Below the pieces are notes generated by a model. It was given only the letters and a program-made list of their open reading frames with translations. It was not told where the DNA came from and made no database searches. The position numbers were made by a program, and so were the translations under genes. Below, in pieces: positions 52,080 through 59,372 of a DNA stretch of 64,000 bases. Source of the stretch: Haloarcula halobia (GTDB taxonomy: Archaea; Halobacteriota; Halobacteria; Halobacteriales; Haloarculaceae); the NCBI RefSeq assembly GCF_029338255.1, contig NZ_CP119787.1:496001-560000 (forward strand), given 5' to 3'. Position 1 is the first letter of the stretch; every line of letters starts with the position of its first letter.

Positions 52080-52409
52080 GTGACAACTTCCCCGACTTCT
52101 GCTGAACAAACGATGCTGGAGATTATCGCGTACCATGACCCCATTGACTACCATCGACTTCGTCGGCTAGTCGGAGAGAGATTGAACGGCCAATACAGCA
52201 CGGAACGTCACCGAGAAGCCTTGGAGAATCTGAAGGAATTGGACATGGTCATCAAGCCCGGCATGTCGCATGAATACCTTCATATCACGGATATTGGCTG
52301 GAGTCATTTGGGCGGAGACACTCCCCGGCACGCGGACAACATCGAAACTCAAGAGGCTCCTGTGTGCCCAGTGTGCGCGACAGATGATCTGGTCGAAACC
52401 GATTGGTAA
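52080..52409 (+). CDS. Winged-helix-like protein (109 aa)
   Basis: A 109-aa protein from GTG 52080. The region TMLEIIAYHDPIDYHRLRRL ... RHREALENLKELDMVIKPGM ... EYLHITDIGWSHLGGD is a wHTH domain of the type seen in haloarchaeal plasmid and virus regulators, and CPVCATDD at the end is half of a zinc site. Probably a DNA-binding repressor. Confidence 0.7.
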   Translation: MTTSPTSAEQTMLEIIAYHDPIDYHRLRRLVGERLNGQYSTERHREALENLKELDMVIKPGMSHEYLHITDIGWSHLGGDTPRHADNIETQEAPVCPVCATDDLVETDW

Positions 52410-52468
52410 GAGAGCTGGTCTTCGCTTTTATACTAGCAGCTGGCGCAGACTCGTTGTAGAGAGAACTG

Positions 52469-52837
52469 ATGAGTCTGCTTCAGAAACTGAAAGATACTGT
52501 ATCGCAACCAACCAACAGGCCGGTCAATACATCGATTACCCCGGACGATGCCTACAAAGCTGTCAGTAATGAACGCAGACGTCGTGTTCTCGGATTTCTC
52601 TCAGAGCACGATGTCGGCGAGACAGTTTCTGTATCTGATCTTGCCGACCGGTTATCCAACGGAGAAAACCGTACAGCCTGCTACGTTGCCCTAATCCAGA
52701 GCCATATGATTGTCCTATCGACAAAAGACGGTATTGGGGCTGTAGACTACGATACACAGGCGAAAACTGTGACTGTGCGTCCGGAGGTGTTTGTGCTGCA
52801 CCAAGCAGCCAAGGCGTTCGAAACCGAACTCAACTAA
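52469..52837 (+). CDS. DUF7344-type winged-helix regulator (122 aa)
   Basis: A 122-aa protein with the pattern DDAYKAVSNERRRRVLGFLS and SVSDLADRLSN, a wHTH seen in the haloarchaeal DUF7344-type domain family. The C-terminal half is less conserved. It starts MSLLQKLKDTVSQPTN and is tail to tail with the large restriction-modification gene (14 bp between stops). Confidence 0.75.
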   Translation: MSLLQKLKDTVSQPTNRPVNTSITPDDAYKAVSNERRRRVLGFLSEHDVGETVSVSDLADRLSNGENRTACYVALIQSHMIVLSTKDGIGAVDYDTQAKTVTVRPEVFVLHQAAKAFETELN

Positions 52838-52850
52838 ACGTGCTTTCTCG

Positions 52851-55800
52851 TCACCAGTTCAGTAACGTTCCCTCATGCGGTGGGGTATTCGACTCAAGAA
52901 CTTGTCGTTCCTCGTCGTTGAGCTTGTAGAGATCATAAACAGCGTCGTTGAGTTCCGAATATGCATCCAGAATCTGCTGTCGGTCTGAAGGCCCACAACT
53001 TTGGATTTGCTTCGTGCATTCCTCAATCGTTTCTATGAGATGCTCGTCATCCTGGGGAGGGGCCGGAAGACGTCCGAAATAGATCGGTGTCAAATCCATC
53101 GAACGGATCGCTCGATTGTAGATTCTCGTGTACGCATACCAAGCAAACAAGCTGGAATTCATCAGCCCACAAAGCAGTTCGACAGAGTGATTTTTGGGGA
53201 TTGCATGAATGGAGGTGTCTGGAATAGTCGCCCCATCATAATCTACGGCACACTGAATGACAATTCGGTCAGTCGGGTCGGTTATGTGTGCGAGAATACG
53301 CTGGAATACAACCTTTTCTTTGCCTTTCCCAGCTAAGTGGAAGTTCGAGCGTTTCTTGATATCCGAGTCAAGATAACTCTCACTCACGAATCGGAACTGG
53401 CCAATGTCGTCACCTCGATATGCCAGCAAATCGCTCGGGTCGCCCGTGAGGTACGATTTGAAGGCATCTATTCCCTTTGTTGCCTCTGCAAACTCGACAT
53501 CATCGAATGTATCGTACTCGCTGAGTTTTTTGAGAATATCCTCGTTCTCCTCGTCAACCCACATATAGAATCCATCTTCATCGAAGGCAGACTGCTGGTA
53601 CCCTTGCTCGAAGAACTCAGTGTTACTGCCGTTATCGTTGCGCCGACCGACGACAATATCATCATCTACGTCGGTGGACGAGAACATCAGAATGATTTGC
53701 TCTTGTTTGACACCGTCGAACGCTTCGCGGAGGTCAATCAGGTAGTCGAGGTCTGTTTCCAAGAGATGGTTGCGAGCGTCGGCCCACCGGTACGCGTACG
53801 TGAGTGCCTTCGGAACAACGAATGAGACTTGTCCACCACTGCGGGTGAGGTGTTCAGATCGTGAGGCGAACACCATGGATGAGTGGTTCTCGTCCGGGTA
53901 GTTACCCAGTGCAGATTCGGCCTCTGAAATATCGATGCCATATGGTGGGTTTCCAATGGCTACGTCGAACCCACCATCTTGGAACACTTCATAGAACTCC
54001 AGTGGCCAGTGAAGGTACTCCACGTCTTCTAAGTCCTCTTCGGTCAAATACCGGAAGATTTCGAATTCTTCGATATTCCCCTCAACCCTATCGAGTATCT
54101 GTTGAAGACGGCCCTCGGGGGTGCGGATGACGTACTTGTTGCTGAGCGTCATCGAGACGTAGCCATCTTTCCCCTTGTTGATTCGAAGGCCCTTCGCATC
54201 ACGGAACTCGTCGTCAAGTTCCTCTTTCCGACTATCACTTAATGCGTCCTCAAATTCTATCGAGATTTTTTCGATGGCTTTTCCCGGCAGATCCGGCGCT
54301 TCAACGGTATCCATCTCATGCTCGAACGACACATCAGCATTCCGTAGGTCATCAAGGAGTTTCTCGTTCAGTGTGGAGTTATATTCCGTATCCAGCTCTT
54401 GGATTTCGTCCTCGATGTCGTGTGCGTCCTCACCATACAGTTGTTTGTACTCGTTCACCAGCTCTTGTCGTTCCTCAACGAGTTCCTCAACAGACTTCTC
54501 TGTCCATTCGCTAAGTGGGGACTGCTGATGCTCGTCATTCTCATCCTCAATTTGCAAACGTTGGGTGTCAGTGTACCCAATCAATGAGTTCCCCTCCCGA
54601 ATGTTGAACGCCACGTTGGGTAGCGCGAGTTCACCCGGGTCTAAATCATCGAGATCGGTCTCAGAGAGATCAGCCATGATTGAAAGCCAAAGGCGTAATT
54701 TAGTGATCTCGACACCTGGCCCGACAATATCAACACCGTACAGGTTCGCAAGCACCGTTCGTTTCTTTAGAGTATGGTTAGCTGGGGAGTCACTGTGCTT
54801 CTCGTACAGAGAGCGACGAATCGCTACAATTTCATTCAGTACAGACGTCAAAAAGTGTCCACTCCCACATGCAGGGTCAAGAACACGGAAATCATCCACA
54901 GTTGCGATTAGAGAGTCAATCTGGTCTTCATTGGGTGACAGTGCATCGACCAGTTCGTGGATATCGTCATATCGAGCTATTTCGCCTTCGCGCCAACCCC
55001 AATCCTGTTGCAGCGTCTGTTTAAATTCAGTCAACAACCCCTCTTTTACCGACCTGTCTGCGGTATATCGGGTGATATTGTCTGGAGTGTAGTACGCCCC
55101 GAGATCCTTCTGAGCACCAGTTTCTCCGGCCAGATAATTTATTGTTTTCTCAAAAACTGTCCCGAGCACACTCGGATCAAGCTCGTCGGGCCCACCAGTA
55201 GTTGAGAACTCATAATCCTCCAGCAAATCAATAATATTGAGCAGGACAGCGTCCGAAACAGTGAATTTCTCTTCGTCCTCAATGTTAGCTCGGAATAAAC
55301 CACCGTTCAGATACGGGATATCTCGATACGTGGAACGCTCTTGGATTTTGTCGGGTCGCTTTCCTTTGGGTTTATTGAAAACGTCATACACTAACGGTTG
55401 AATAAATGTGGAATAGAAGTCACCAAGATGCTCGCCGTCTTCGTGTGCTTGTTTCACCTCATTCAACAGAGCATCATCAACAACACCAGTGTCCTCAAGG
55501 AATTTGATGAAAACCAGGCGGTTCATTAATTGAACAGAGAATAGTCTCCGTTCCTCTTCGCCCGCGCTTGCTGGTGAATCAAGCCCATCTGCTACGAGGC
55601 ATCTGTCGGTGTCGCGTCCGTCGCTGTCTTCATCGGTGATTCCGAAGACAATCTCAATATATCCGTCATAGAAAGACTCAGTGATCTCCTTCTTTTTCCG
55701 GCGGATTATCGACTGAACACCAGATGCGATGTTGGTGAAATTGTCAAAATAGAACGTACGATAGAACTCTTCAAGCGTTTGAAGGTGTTCCTCAGAAAGG

Positions 55801-56423
55801 ACATCCTCAGCGTCCGATTTATTCGTTGCCTGGTCTTCAAATAGCGCGATAAATACGGGAGTGAGGTCTATACTACTGATTTTATTAATCGTGTGCGTGT
55901 CGGGGTCTTTTTTCAGGAGAATCCACCGCAGACCGTCCGTCACCATGCCGAAGTCACTCTCGAATGGTTCGTGATGGAGCCATCCCTTCACTTGACCAAT
56001 CCCGTGTTTTTGTTGGTCGAGGCGCTTGTTGATGGGTTCTGCTTCGATCAGAAGCTGGGTGGAGTCTATGTTTGGGTAGTCGTCAAGCGGAACGCTGTAG
56101 TCTACCCATTGGTCTTCATCTTCTGCTGGGGTATTGACTTCCTGATGTGCGTACGGGAAGTTGAGCTCCTCGAACAGCTGTTCGATAATGACATTTTTTG
56201 TGAACTCCTCTGGGGCCTGGCCTTTCTGATCGTGGGCCGAGGTGAGGAGAGTCCCATTTTTGAGTATATCTTTCAGGTCGTCGCCATCGATGCGTTGGCG
56301 TAGTTTAGCGACAATGTCCTGGATTTTGTTTCCGAGCTGGAGGGGTATATCGTCGGGGACAGATGTTTGGAGGTCTTGGAGCGTGAATTCTGTCGGTGTA
56401 GATCGAGACCGCCGAGAACTCAT
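52851..56423 (-). CDS. Type IIG (Eco57I-like) restriction-modification enzyme
   Basis: A single-chain restriction endonuclease and N6-adenine methyltransferase, 1190 aa. An N-terminal nuclease-like region holds STQLLIEAEPINKRLDQQKH (about residues 125-145, Glu-x-Glu pattern). SAM motif I DPACGSGHFLTSVLNEIVAI is near residue 517; catalytic motif IV DVAIGNPPYGIDIS near residue 825; a target-recognition region follows (about 940-1120). The long central helices are Asp/Glu-rich. It would modify and cut foreign DNA at one site, so host methylation is expected. A small coiled-coil gene lies directly upstream. Confidence 0.88.
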   Translation of the reverse strand: MSSRRSRSTPTEFTLQDLQTSVPDDIPLQLGNKIQDIVAKLRQRIDGDDLKDILKNGTLLTSAHDQKGQAPEEFTKNVIIEQLFEELNFPYAHQEVNTPAEDEDQWVDYSVPLDDYPNIDSTQLLIEAEPINKRLDQQKHGIGQVKGWLHHEPFESDFGMVTDGLRWILLKKDPDTHTINKISSIDLTPVFIALFEDQATNKSDAEDVLSEEHLQTLEEFYRTFYFDNFTNIASGVQSIIRRKKKEITESFYDGYIEIVFGITDEDSDGRDTDRCLVADGLDSPASAGEEERRLFSVQLMNRLVFIKFLEDTGVVDDALLNEVKQAHEDGEHLGDFYSTFIQPLVYDVFNKPKGKRPDKIQERSTYRDIPYLNGGLFRANIEDEEKFTVSDAVLLNIIDLLEDYEFSTTGGPDELDPSVLGTVFEKTINYLAGETGAQKDLGAYYTPDNITRYTADRSVKEGLLTEFKQTLQQDWGWREGEIARYDDIHELVDALSPNEDQIDSLIATVDDFRVLDPACGSGHFLTSVLNEIVAIRRSLYEKHSDSPANHTLKKRTVLANLYGVDIVGPGVEITKLRLWLSIMADLSETDLDDLDPGELALPNVAFNIREGNSLIGYTDTQRLQIEDENDEHQQSPLSEWTEKSVEELVEERQELVNEYKQLYGEDAHDIEDEIQELDTEYNSTLNEKLLDDLRNADVSFEHEMDTVEAPDLPGKAIEKISIEFEDALSDSRKEELDDEFRDAKGLRINKGKDGYVSMTLSNKYVIRTPEGRLQQILDRVEGNIEEFEIFRYLTEEDLEDVEYLHWPLEFYEVFQDGGFDVAIGNPPYGIDISEAESALGNYPDENHSSMVFASRSEHLTRSGGQVSFVVPKALTYAYRWADARNHLLETDLDYLIDLREAFDGVKQEQIILMFSSTDVDDDIVVGRRNDNGSNTEFFEQGYQQSAFDEDGFYMWVDEENEDILKKLSEYDTFDDVEFAEATKGIDAFKSYLTGDPSDLLAYRGDDIGQFRFVSESYLDSDIKKRSNFHLAGKGKEKVVFQRILAHITDPTDRIVIQCAVDYDGATIPDTSIHAIPKNHSVELLCGLMNSSLFAWYAYTRIYNRAIRSMDLTPIYFGRLPAPPQDDEHLIETIEECTKQIQSCGPSDRQQILDAYSELNDAVYDLYKLNDEERQVLESNTPPHEGTLLNW

Positions 56424-56466
56424 GATACTTTACAATCTAATTATGATGTCTTCATACTTTCCCTGT

Positions 56467-56748
56467 CTATGTGTTGTGTTCCTCTTTCAGTTCTTGTATG
56501 TCTGCTTGGATGTCGTCAAGGACTTCGTGCATCTTCTCCTGCTGTGAACCCTCGCAAATCTTCTCTCGTAGTTGGTCAGCAATTCCTGGTTCGTGTTCGT
56601 CGAGTAGTGAGAGGTCTTCTTCGATTCGCTCCAGTCGTTTGCGGACGCGTGCTCGGGTATTGGCTTGGTATTTTTTCGGGTGTTCTACGTCTTCTGCTTC
56701 GCCGGCTATGATTTCTCGTTCGCGGTCAGTCAGTAGTGCTCGTGACAT
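56467..56748 (-). CDS. Small coiled-coil protein upstream of the RM gene (93 aa)
   Basis: A 93-aa helical protein, MSRALLTDREREIIAGEAED ... YQANTRARVRKRLERIEEDL ... QADIQELKEEHNT. It has a common haloarchaeal start (LTDREREIIAGE) and a coiled coil that resembles small regulatory or accessory proteins. It is 43 bp upstream of the RM gene on the same strand, so it is presumably co-transcribed; it may act as a control or assembly partner. Confidence 0.7.
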   Translation of the reverse strand: MSRALLTDREREIIAGEAEDVEHPKKYQANTRARVRKRLERIEEDLSLLDEHEPGIADQLREKICEGSQQEKMHEVLDDIQADIQELKEEHNT

Positions 56749-56863
56749 TTTGCGTGTTATTGTGTATGCATCGCGCCCATTTAAAATACACGAGTAGGTG
56801 AGTATACTATATCGGCATTTGCATTACCATTTTATACCTCTGGTGTTTACTATCACATACTAT

Positions 56864-57019
56864 ATGAATAACTCAAACAAACAAAATCCTGAAATTACCG
56901 TTTCAGAATCTGACGACTGCATCCACATTGACTACACAGACGACCGTCCAACCCTCGAAGAATCTCTCCAAGGAACGGATATCCGGGTTGCTGGCGACAC
57001 CACGCGGGGTGACGAATAA
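56864..57019 (+). CDS. Hypothetical small acidic protein (51 aa)
   Basis: A 51-aa protein: MNNSNKQNPEITVSESDDCI ... RPTLEESLQGTDIRVAGDTT. The TTTATA box at 56831-56836 is about 28 nt before the ATG, pointing to a leaderless start of a rightward operon. Its stop TAA overlaps the next ATG by one base. No domain recognised; acidic and probably soluble. Confidence 0.6.
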   Translation: MNNSNKQNPEITVSESDDCIHIDYTDDRPTLEESLQGTDIRVAGDTTRGDE

Positions 57020-57435
57020 TGTCACGCTGGGATTCTCTCATCCCACTCACAGACACGTGGGAACTTCAAACGAAAACGGCAGAAAAGCGTGTGTACGAAC
57101 ACGCTGAACGCGTTGCTCGCATCGAGCTGATGATGGACGATGACCTGGTAACGCAAGCAAGTCTCTACGGGCGACGCGACGGGGAATGGTCACAGTCCGC
57201 GCATATTCCGAGCCGGGAATACGTCAATGCGGAATCGGACGACCACAAAAACGAGCTCGTGATTCACCTCGGACACTCGCTATCCAATAGTATCAGCGAT
57301 TACCCACTTAGAGAGTCTGAAACACCCGAGAACACCGACGGAAAGGACGTTGGAGTCGTCGAATCTGACGATGCAGTGGTTATCGACAACACAGAATCCA
57401 CGCAAGCAACGCTTGACGAGATCCTGGCGGACTAG
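57019..57435 (+). CDS. Hypothetical protein (138 aa)
   Basis: A 138-aa protein starting MSRWDSLIPLTDTWELQTKT. It is soluble, helical at the start and acidic towards the end; the tail TESTQATLDEILAD resembles the tail region (PTLEESL) of the preceding 51-aa protein. No family recognised. Second gene of the small-protein operon. Confidence 0.65.
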   Translation: MSRWDSLIPLTDTWELQTKTAEKRVYEHAERVARIELMMDDDLVTQASLYGRRDGEWSQSAHIPSREYVNAESDDHKNELVIHLGHSLSNSISDYPLRESETPENTDGKDVGVVESDDAVVIDNTESTQATLDEILAD

Positions 57436-57456
57436 CCGACAGATTGCGGTACAGTA

Positions 57457-57498
57457 GCCCTCCTGGCGGTGACGTGGGGTTCGATTCCTCATAAGGGC
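57457..57498 (+). other. tRNA-like T-arm fragment
   Basis: The T-arm TGGGG-TTCGATT-CCTCA (57475-57491) has a consensus T-loop and five paired bases. GCCCT (57457-57461) and AGGGC (57494-57498) can pair as a 5-bp acceptor stem, leaving only 13 nt before the T-stem, too short for D and anticodon arms. Just downstream GGCGAAGCG and CGCTTCGTC (57503-57527) form a 9-bp hairpin. It is not a functional tRNA; it may be a leftover of a tRNA gene or an attachment site. Confidence 0.4.
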
Positions 57499-57630
57499 AT
57501 ACGGCGAAGCGTGTCCCCGCTTCGTCACCCTCCCTCCAATATGAGTAGAACACTAGAGCGTGTCATAGACCTCTTCACATACTATAGTCAGTTTGAATAC
57601 TATTATAGCGGGTTATTAGATTAGAACTAC

Positions 57631-57645
57631 GTGCACTAAGTGCAC
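57631..57645. promoter_or_regulatory. Perfect RHH operator candidate
   Basis: GTGCACTAAGTGCAC is a 7-bp arm palindrome with a single central A. It lies downstream of the RHH stop, inside the element, and next to AT-rich sequence with TTATTAGATTAG on its left. A near-copy sits at 57885-57899 upstream of the RHH gene. Confidence 0.6.
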
Positions 57646-57660
57646 ACAGTTCAAAATTAG

Positions 57661-57861
57661 TTAGAGAGTACCCTTTCGTTTCCGAATAATGATTTCTCGT
57701 ACCCGTTTAACGTGATTCGTCTCGGATTGAACGAACGCTGTGAGGATGGCTTCGACGATCTCGGAGCGGCTGGCTCCGAGATCGTCACACTCAGCGACCA
57801 GTTCATCCACTTCTCGCACGATTTCCTCGTCAACAGCGACGCCGAACTTATCTTTCGCCAT
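57661..57861 (-). CDS. Ribbon-helix-helix regulator within the mobile element
   Basis: A 66-aa MetJ/Arc/CopG-type regulator: MAKDKFGVAVDEEIVREVDE (beta strand, helix A) and DDLGASRSEIVEAILTAFVQ (turn, helix B), then a basic tail NHVKRVREIIIRKRKGTL for DNA contact. RHH proteins bind as dimers to palindromes. The palindrome at 57885-57899 lies between its AT-rich promoter (AATAATATC on this strand) and its ATG, fitting autorepression. A perfect 14-bp inverted repeat with 5-nt loop (57754-57786) is part of the coding sequence for the turn between the helices. It is the sole gene of the 405-bp element. Confidence 0.85.
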   Translation of the reverse strand: MAKDKFGVAVDEEIVREVDELVAECDDLGASRSEIVEAILTAFVQSETNHVKRVREIIIRKRKGTL

Positions 57862-57884
57862 AGCTAAAACAAGCTGAGAACAGC

Positions 57885-57899
57885 GTGCACCAAGTGTAC
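57885..57899. promoter_or_regulatory. Imperfect RHH operator candidate over the RHH start region
   Basis: GTGCACCAAGTGTAC matches the palindrome at 57631-57645 in 13 of 15 positions. It falls between the promoter-like AT-rich run (57903-57912) and the RHH start 57861, where a repressor would block initiation. Confidence 0.6.
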
Positions 57900-58135
57900 G
57901 GCGATATTATTTCGTTAGAGCCGACTCAGCAAGCTATGAGAACTATTCTATGACACGCTCCACTAAACAACAAAACAGAACAGAACCTGAATAGACTACG
58001 CAGAACCGGCTTCTGTGCCGCCTGCAACAAATACAAACACGACTGCAAGCAACGTGTCGAAATTCGCGAAACACGCTGGCTTTGCAGCAATTGTGACCAA
58101 ACCACCATCGGCGACTTCCTCAAAGGAGACGACCG

Positions 58136-58483
58136 ATGACGGTCGTTACCATCGAATCCTACAGCGACCTCGAGTCCTGCTATGAAATCAGCAGCAAGGG
58201 AGCGGACGCGATTGCAGAGTTGATGTCGGAAGGCATCGAAACCATCGTGTTCGTCCCGGGCTGGATGGCCGACGGCACTTCCCTAGAATCGATTGCTGGT
58301 GGGAAGACGTTGTTCGTCGCGGAAGTGGAAGATTACAGCTCGAAATCGTGGCTGGTGACTCAGCCAGACGGTCAGTCTGAATTTCTTGCTAAAAGCCAAG
58401 TCGTGGTTTTCGAAAGTGCGTCCGAGACTATCGACTCTCCACAGACGGGACTCGACAAATTCGCTAAAGGTGAGTCTCGATGA
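58136..58483 (+). CDS. Hypothetical protein (115 aa)
   Basis: A 115-aa soluble protein, MTVVTIESYSDLESCYEISS ... ELMSEGIETIVFVPGWMADG ... GKTLFVAEVEDYSSKSWLVT. An alpha/beta pattern is visible but no family is recognised. It overlaps by 4 bp both the (split) zinc-finger gene before and the zinc gene after, so it belongs to the same translationally coupled operon. Confidence 0.7.
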   Translation: MTVVTIESYSDLESCYEISSKGADAIAELMSEGIETIVFVPGWMADGTSLESIAGGKTLFVAEVEDYSSKSWLVTQPDGQSEFLAKSQVVVFESASETIDSPQTGLDKFAKGESR

Positions 58484-58713
58484 GTCGAGGAACAGTCAGC
58501 GACCACACGTGTGAACGGTGTGAGTCGCTCACCCTCCAACGGCCATACCGTGGCTTCGTCGAATATTGATGCTCCGACTGCCATCACAGCGAAAAGGACT
58601 GGCGTAGTGCGACGTTCCCTAGCCCTCTGGGGTCTCTGTTGCTGCTTCCGTTCTGGGTGCTTTCCGTCGTCTCCAGGGTTATTCTCGACTCCTTCGCAGG
58701 TGATTCTCGATGA
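58480..58713 (+). pseudogene. Zinc-knuckle membrane gene with in-frame TGA
   Basis: The frame starts MSRGTVSDHTCERCESLTLQ, reaches TGA at codon 30 (58567-58569), and continues in the same frame, CSDCHHSEKDWRSATFPSPL ... LLPFWVLSVVSRVILDSFAG, to TGA at 58711-58713, which overlaps the next gene's ATG. CxxC pairs on both sides of the stop (CERC, CSDC) would form one zinc site, and the second half has a hydrophobic helix. A typical sequence would have Trp (TGG) at that codon, so TGG to TGA is the simplest explanation. Recoding is not excluded. Confidence 0.75.
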
Positions 58714-58952
58714 GTGATATTTTGTCCATCGCCGTAGGGGTCGCTGCTGGTGTCATTTTCGCCACAGTGGTCTTTCCACTGCTGCTGATCGGCGGTTTGT
58801 ACCTCTTTGTTGAAACGACGGAGCGTGTCGTGGCTTGGTGGCATCGCAACAGCACGATGGTCTACGAGATCGACTCCGTGACCGGCACTGTAGATACCTA
58901 TCGGGGTTCAGATGAAGCGCTTGAAGACCTCGAGGTGACCAACGATGAGTAG
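58710..58952 (+). CDS. Small membrane protein of the operon (80 aa)
   Basis: An 80-aa protein with one long hydrophobic stretch (AVGVAAGVIFATVVFPLLLI then GGLYLFVETTERVV, maybe two helices) and an acidic, soluble tail EIDSVTGTVDTYRGSDEALE. No family recognised. Its ATG overlaps the TGA of the preceding gene by 4 bp and its 3' end overlaps the next start by 8 bp. Confidence 0.7.
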   Translation: MSDILSIAVGVAAGVIFATVVFPLLLIGGLYLFVETTERVVAWWHRNSTMVYEIDSVTGTVDTYRGSDEALEDLEVTNDE

Positions 58953-59247
58953 TGTCCCTCGCAGTGTGCGGATGGAGTCGGAACTGGCCGACCGTTCGAC
59001 TCTGTTCAACGCTGGTCAACGGAAGGCAGTGAGGCAGGCTATCAACTACTGTTCTGTCGTCTCCCCACAAATTGCTGACTTAGAATCGCTCCTCCAGAAA
59101 GTCGAGAAGGGACAGGTACTGACGAAGAAGGATCGACGTCGATTGCAAGACGTACTGAACAAACACGGCAAGCAACACCTCGACACCAACGAACGCCGAT
59201 TGAATTCATGGGCCAAATCGGAACTGTGGAACGCAAACCGCCCATAG
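58945..59247 (+). CDS. Hypothetical protein, last of the small-gene operon (100 aa)
   Basis: A 100-aa soluble helical protein: MSSVPRSVRMESELADRSTL ... YCSVVSPQIADLESLLQKVE ... LTKKDRRRLQDVLNKHGKQH. Basic in the middle, which is unusual for a halophile and might signal nucleic-acid binding. No family recognised. Confidence 0.65.
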   Translation: MSSVPRSVRMESELADRSTLFNAGQRKAVRQAINYCSVVSPQIADLESLLQKVEKGQVLTKKDRRRLQDVLNKHGKQHLDTNERRLNSWAKSELWNANRP

Positions 59248-59372
59248 CTCACAACCAGTTTATAAGCGTATTAACCATACACAGTAGAAGACTCACAATA
59301 GCCAAATATATGCCATTCAACTAGCTAGGACATCCCTACTACTAAATAGATACAATCGAATAAACATCTAAC

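Larger units (their letters stand above)
57556..57960. mobile_element. 405-bp miniature element with RHH gene
   Basis: Left end GAGCGTGTCATAGA (57556-57569) and right end TCTATGACACGCTC (57947-57960) are perfect 14-bp inverted repeats, with a weaker similarity for some 23 bp further in. The 5-bp sequence CACTA flanks both sides directly (57551-57555 and 57961-57965), a target-site duplication. The only gene inside is the RHH gene on the minus strand. No transposase fits in 405 bp, so movement would depend on one supplied in trans. I do not recognise the end sequence as belonging to a named family. Confidence 0.88.
57541..58139 (+). pseudogene. Zinc-finger gene split by the 405-bp RHH element
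   Basis: The reading frame begins ATG AGT AGA ACA CTA at 57541-57555, is interrupted by the element at 57556-57960 and a second CACTA (57961-57965), and continues at 57966 without a start codon. Joining 57541-57555 to 57966-58139 gives one open frame of 62 codons with CxxC pairs in FCAACNKYKHDC and WLCSNCDQT, ending TGA at 58137-58139. The stop overlaps the ATG of the next gene (ATGA), as in the rest of the operon. So the gene was intact before the insertion. Confidence 0.85.

Noticed and set aside
57451-57500. A functional tRNA gene
   Set aside because: Only a T-arm and a short acceptor stem can be drawn; no space for D and anticodon arms.
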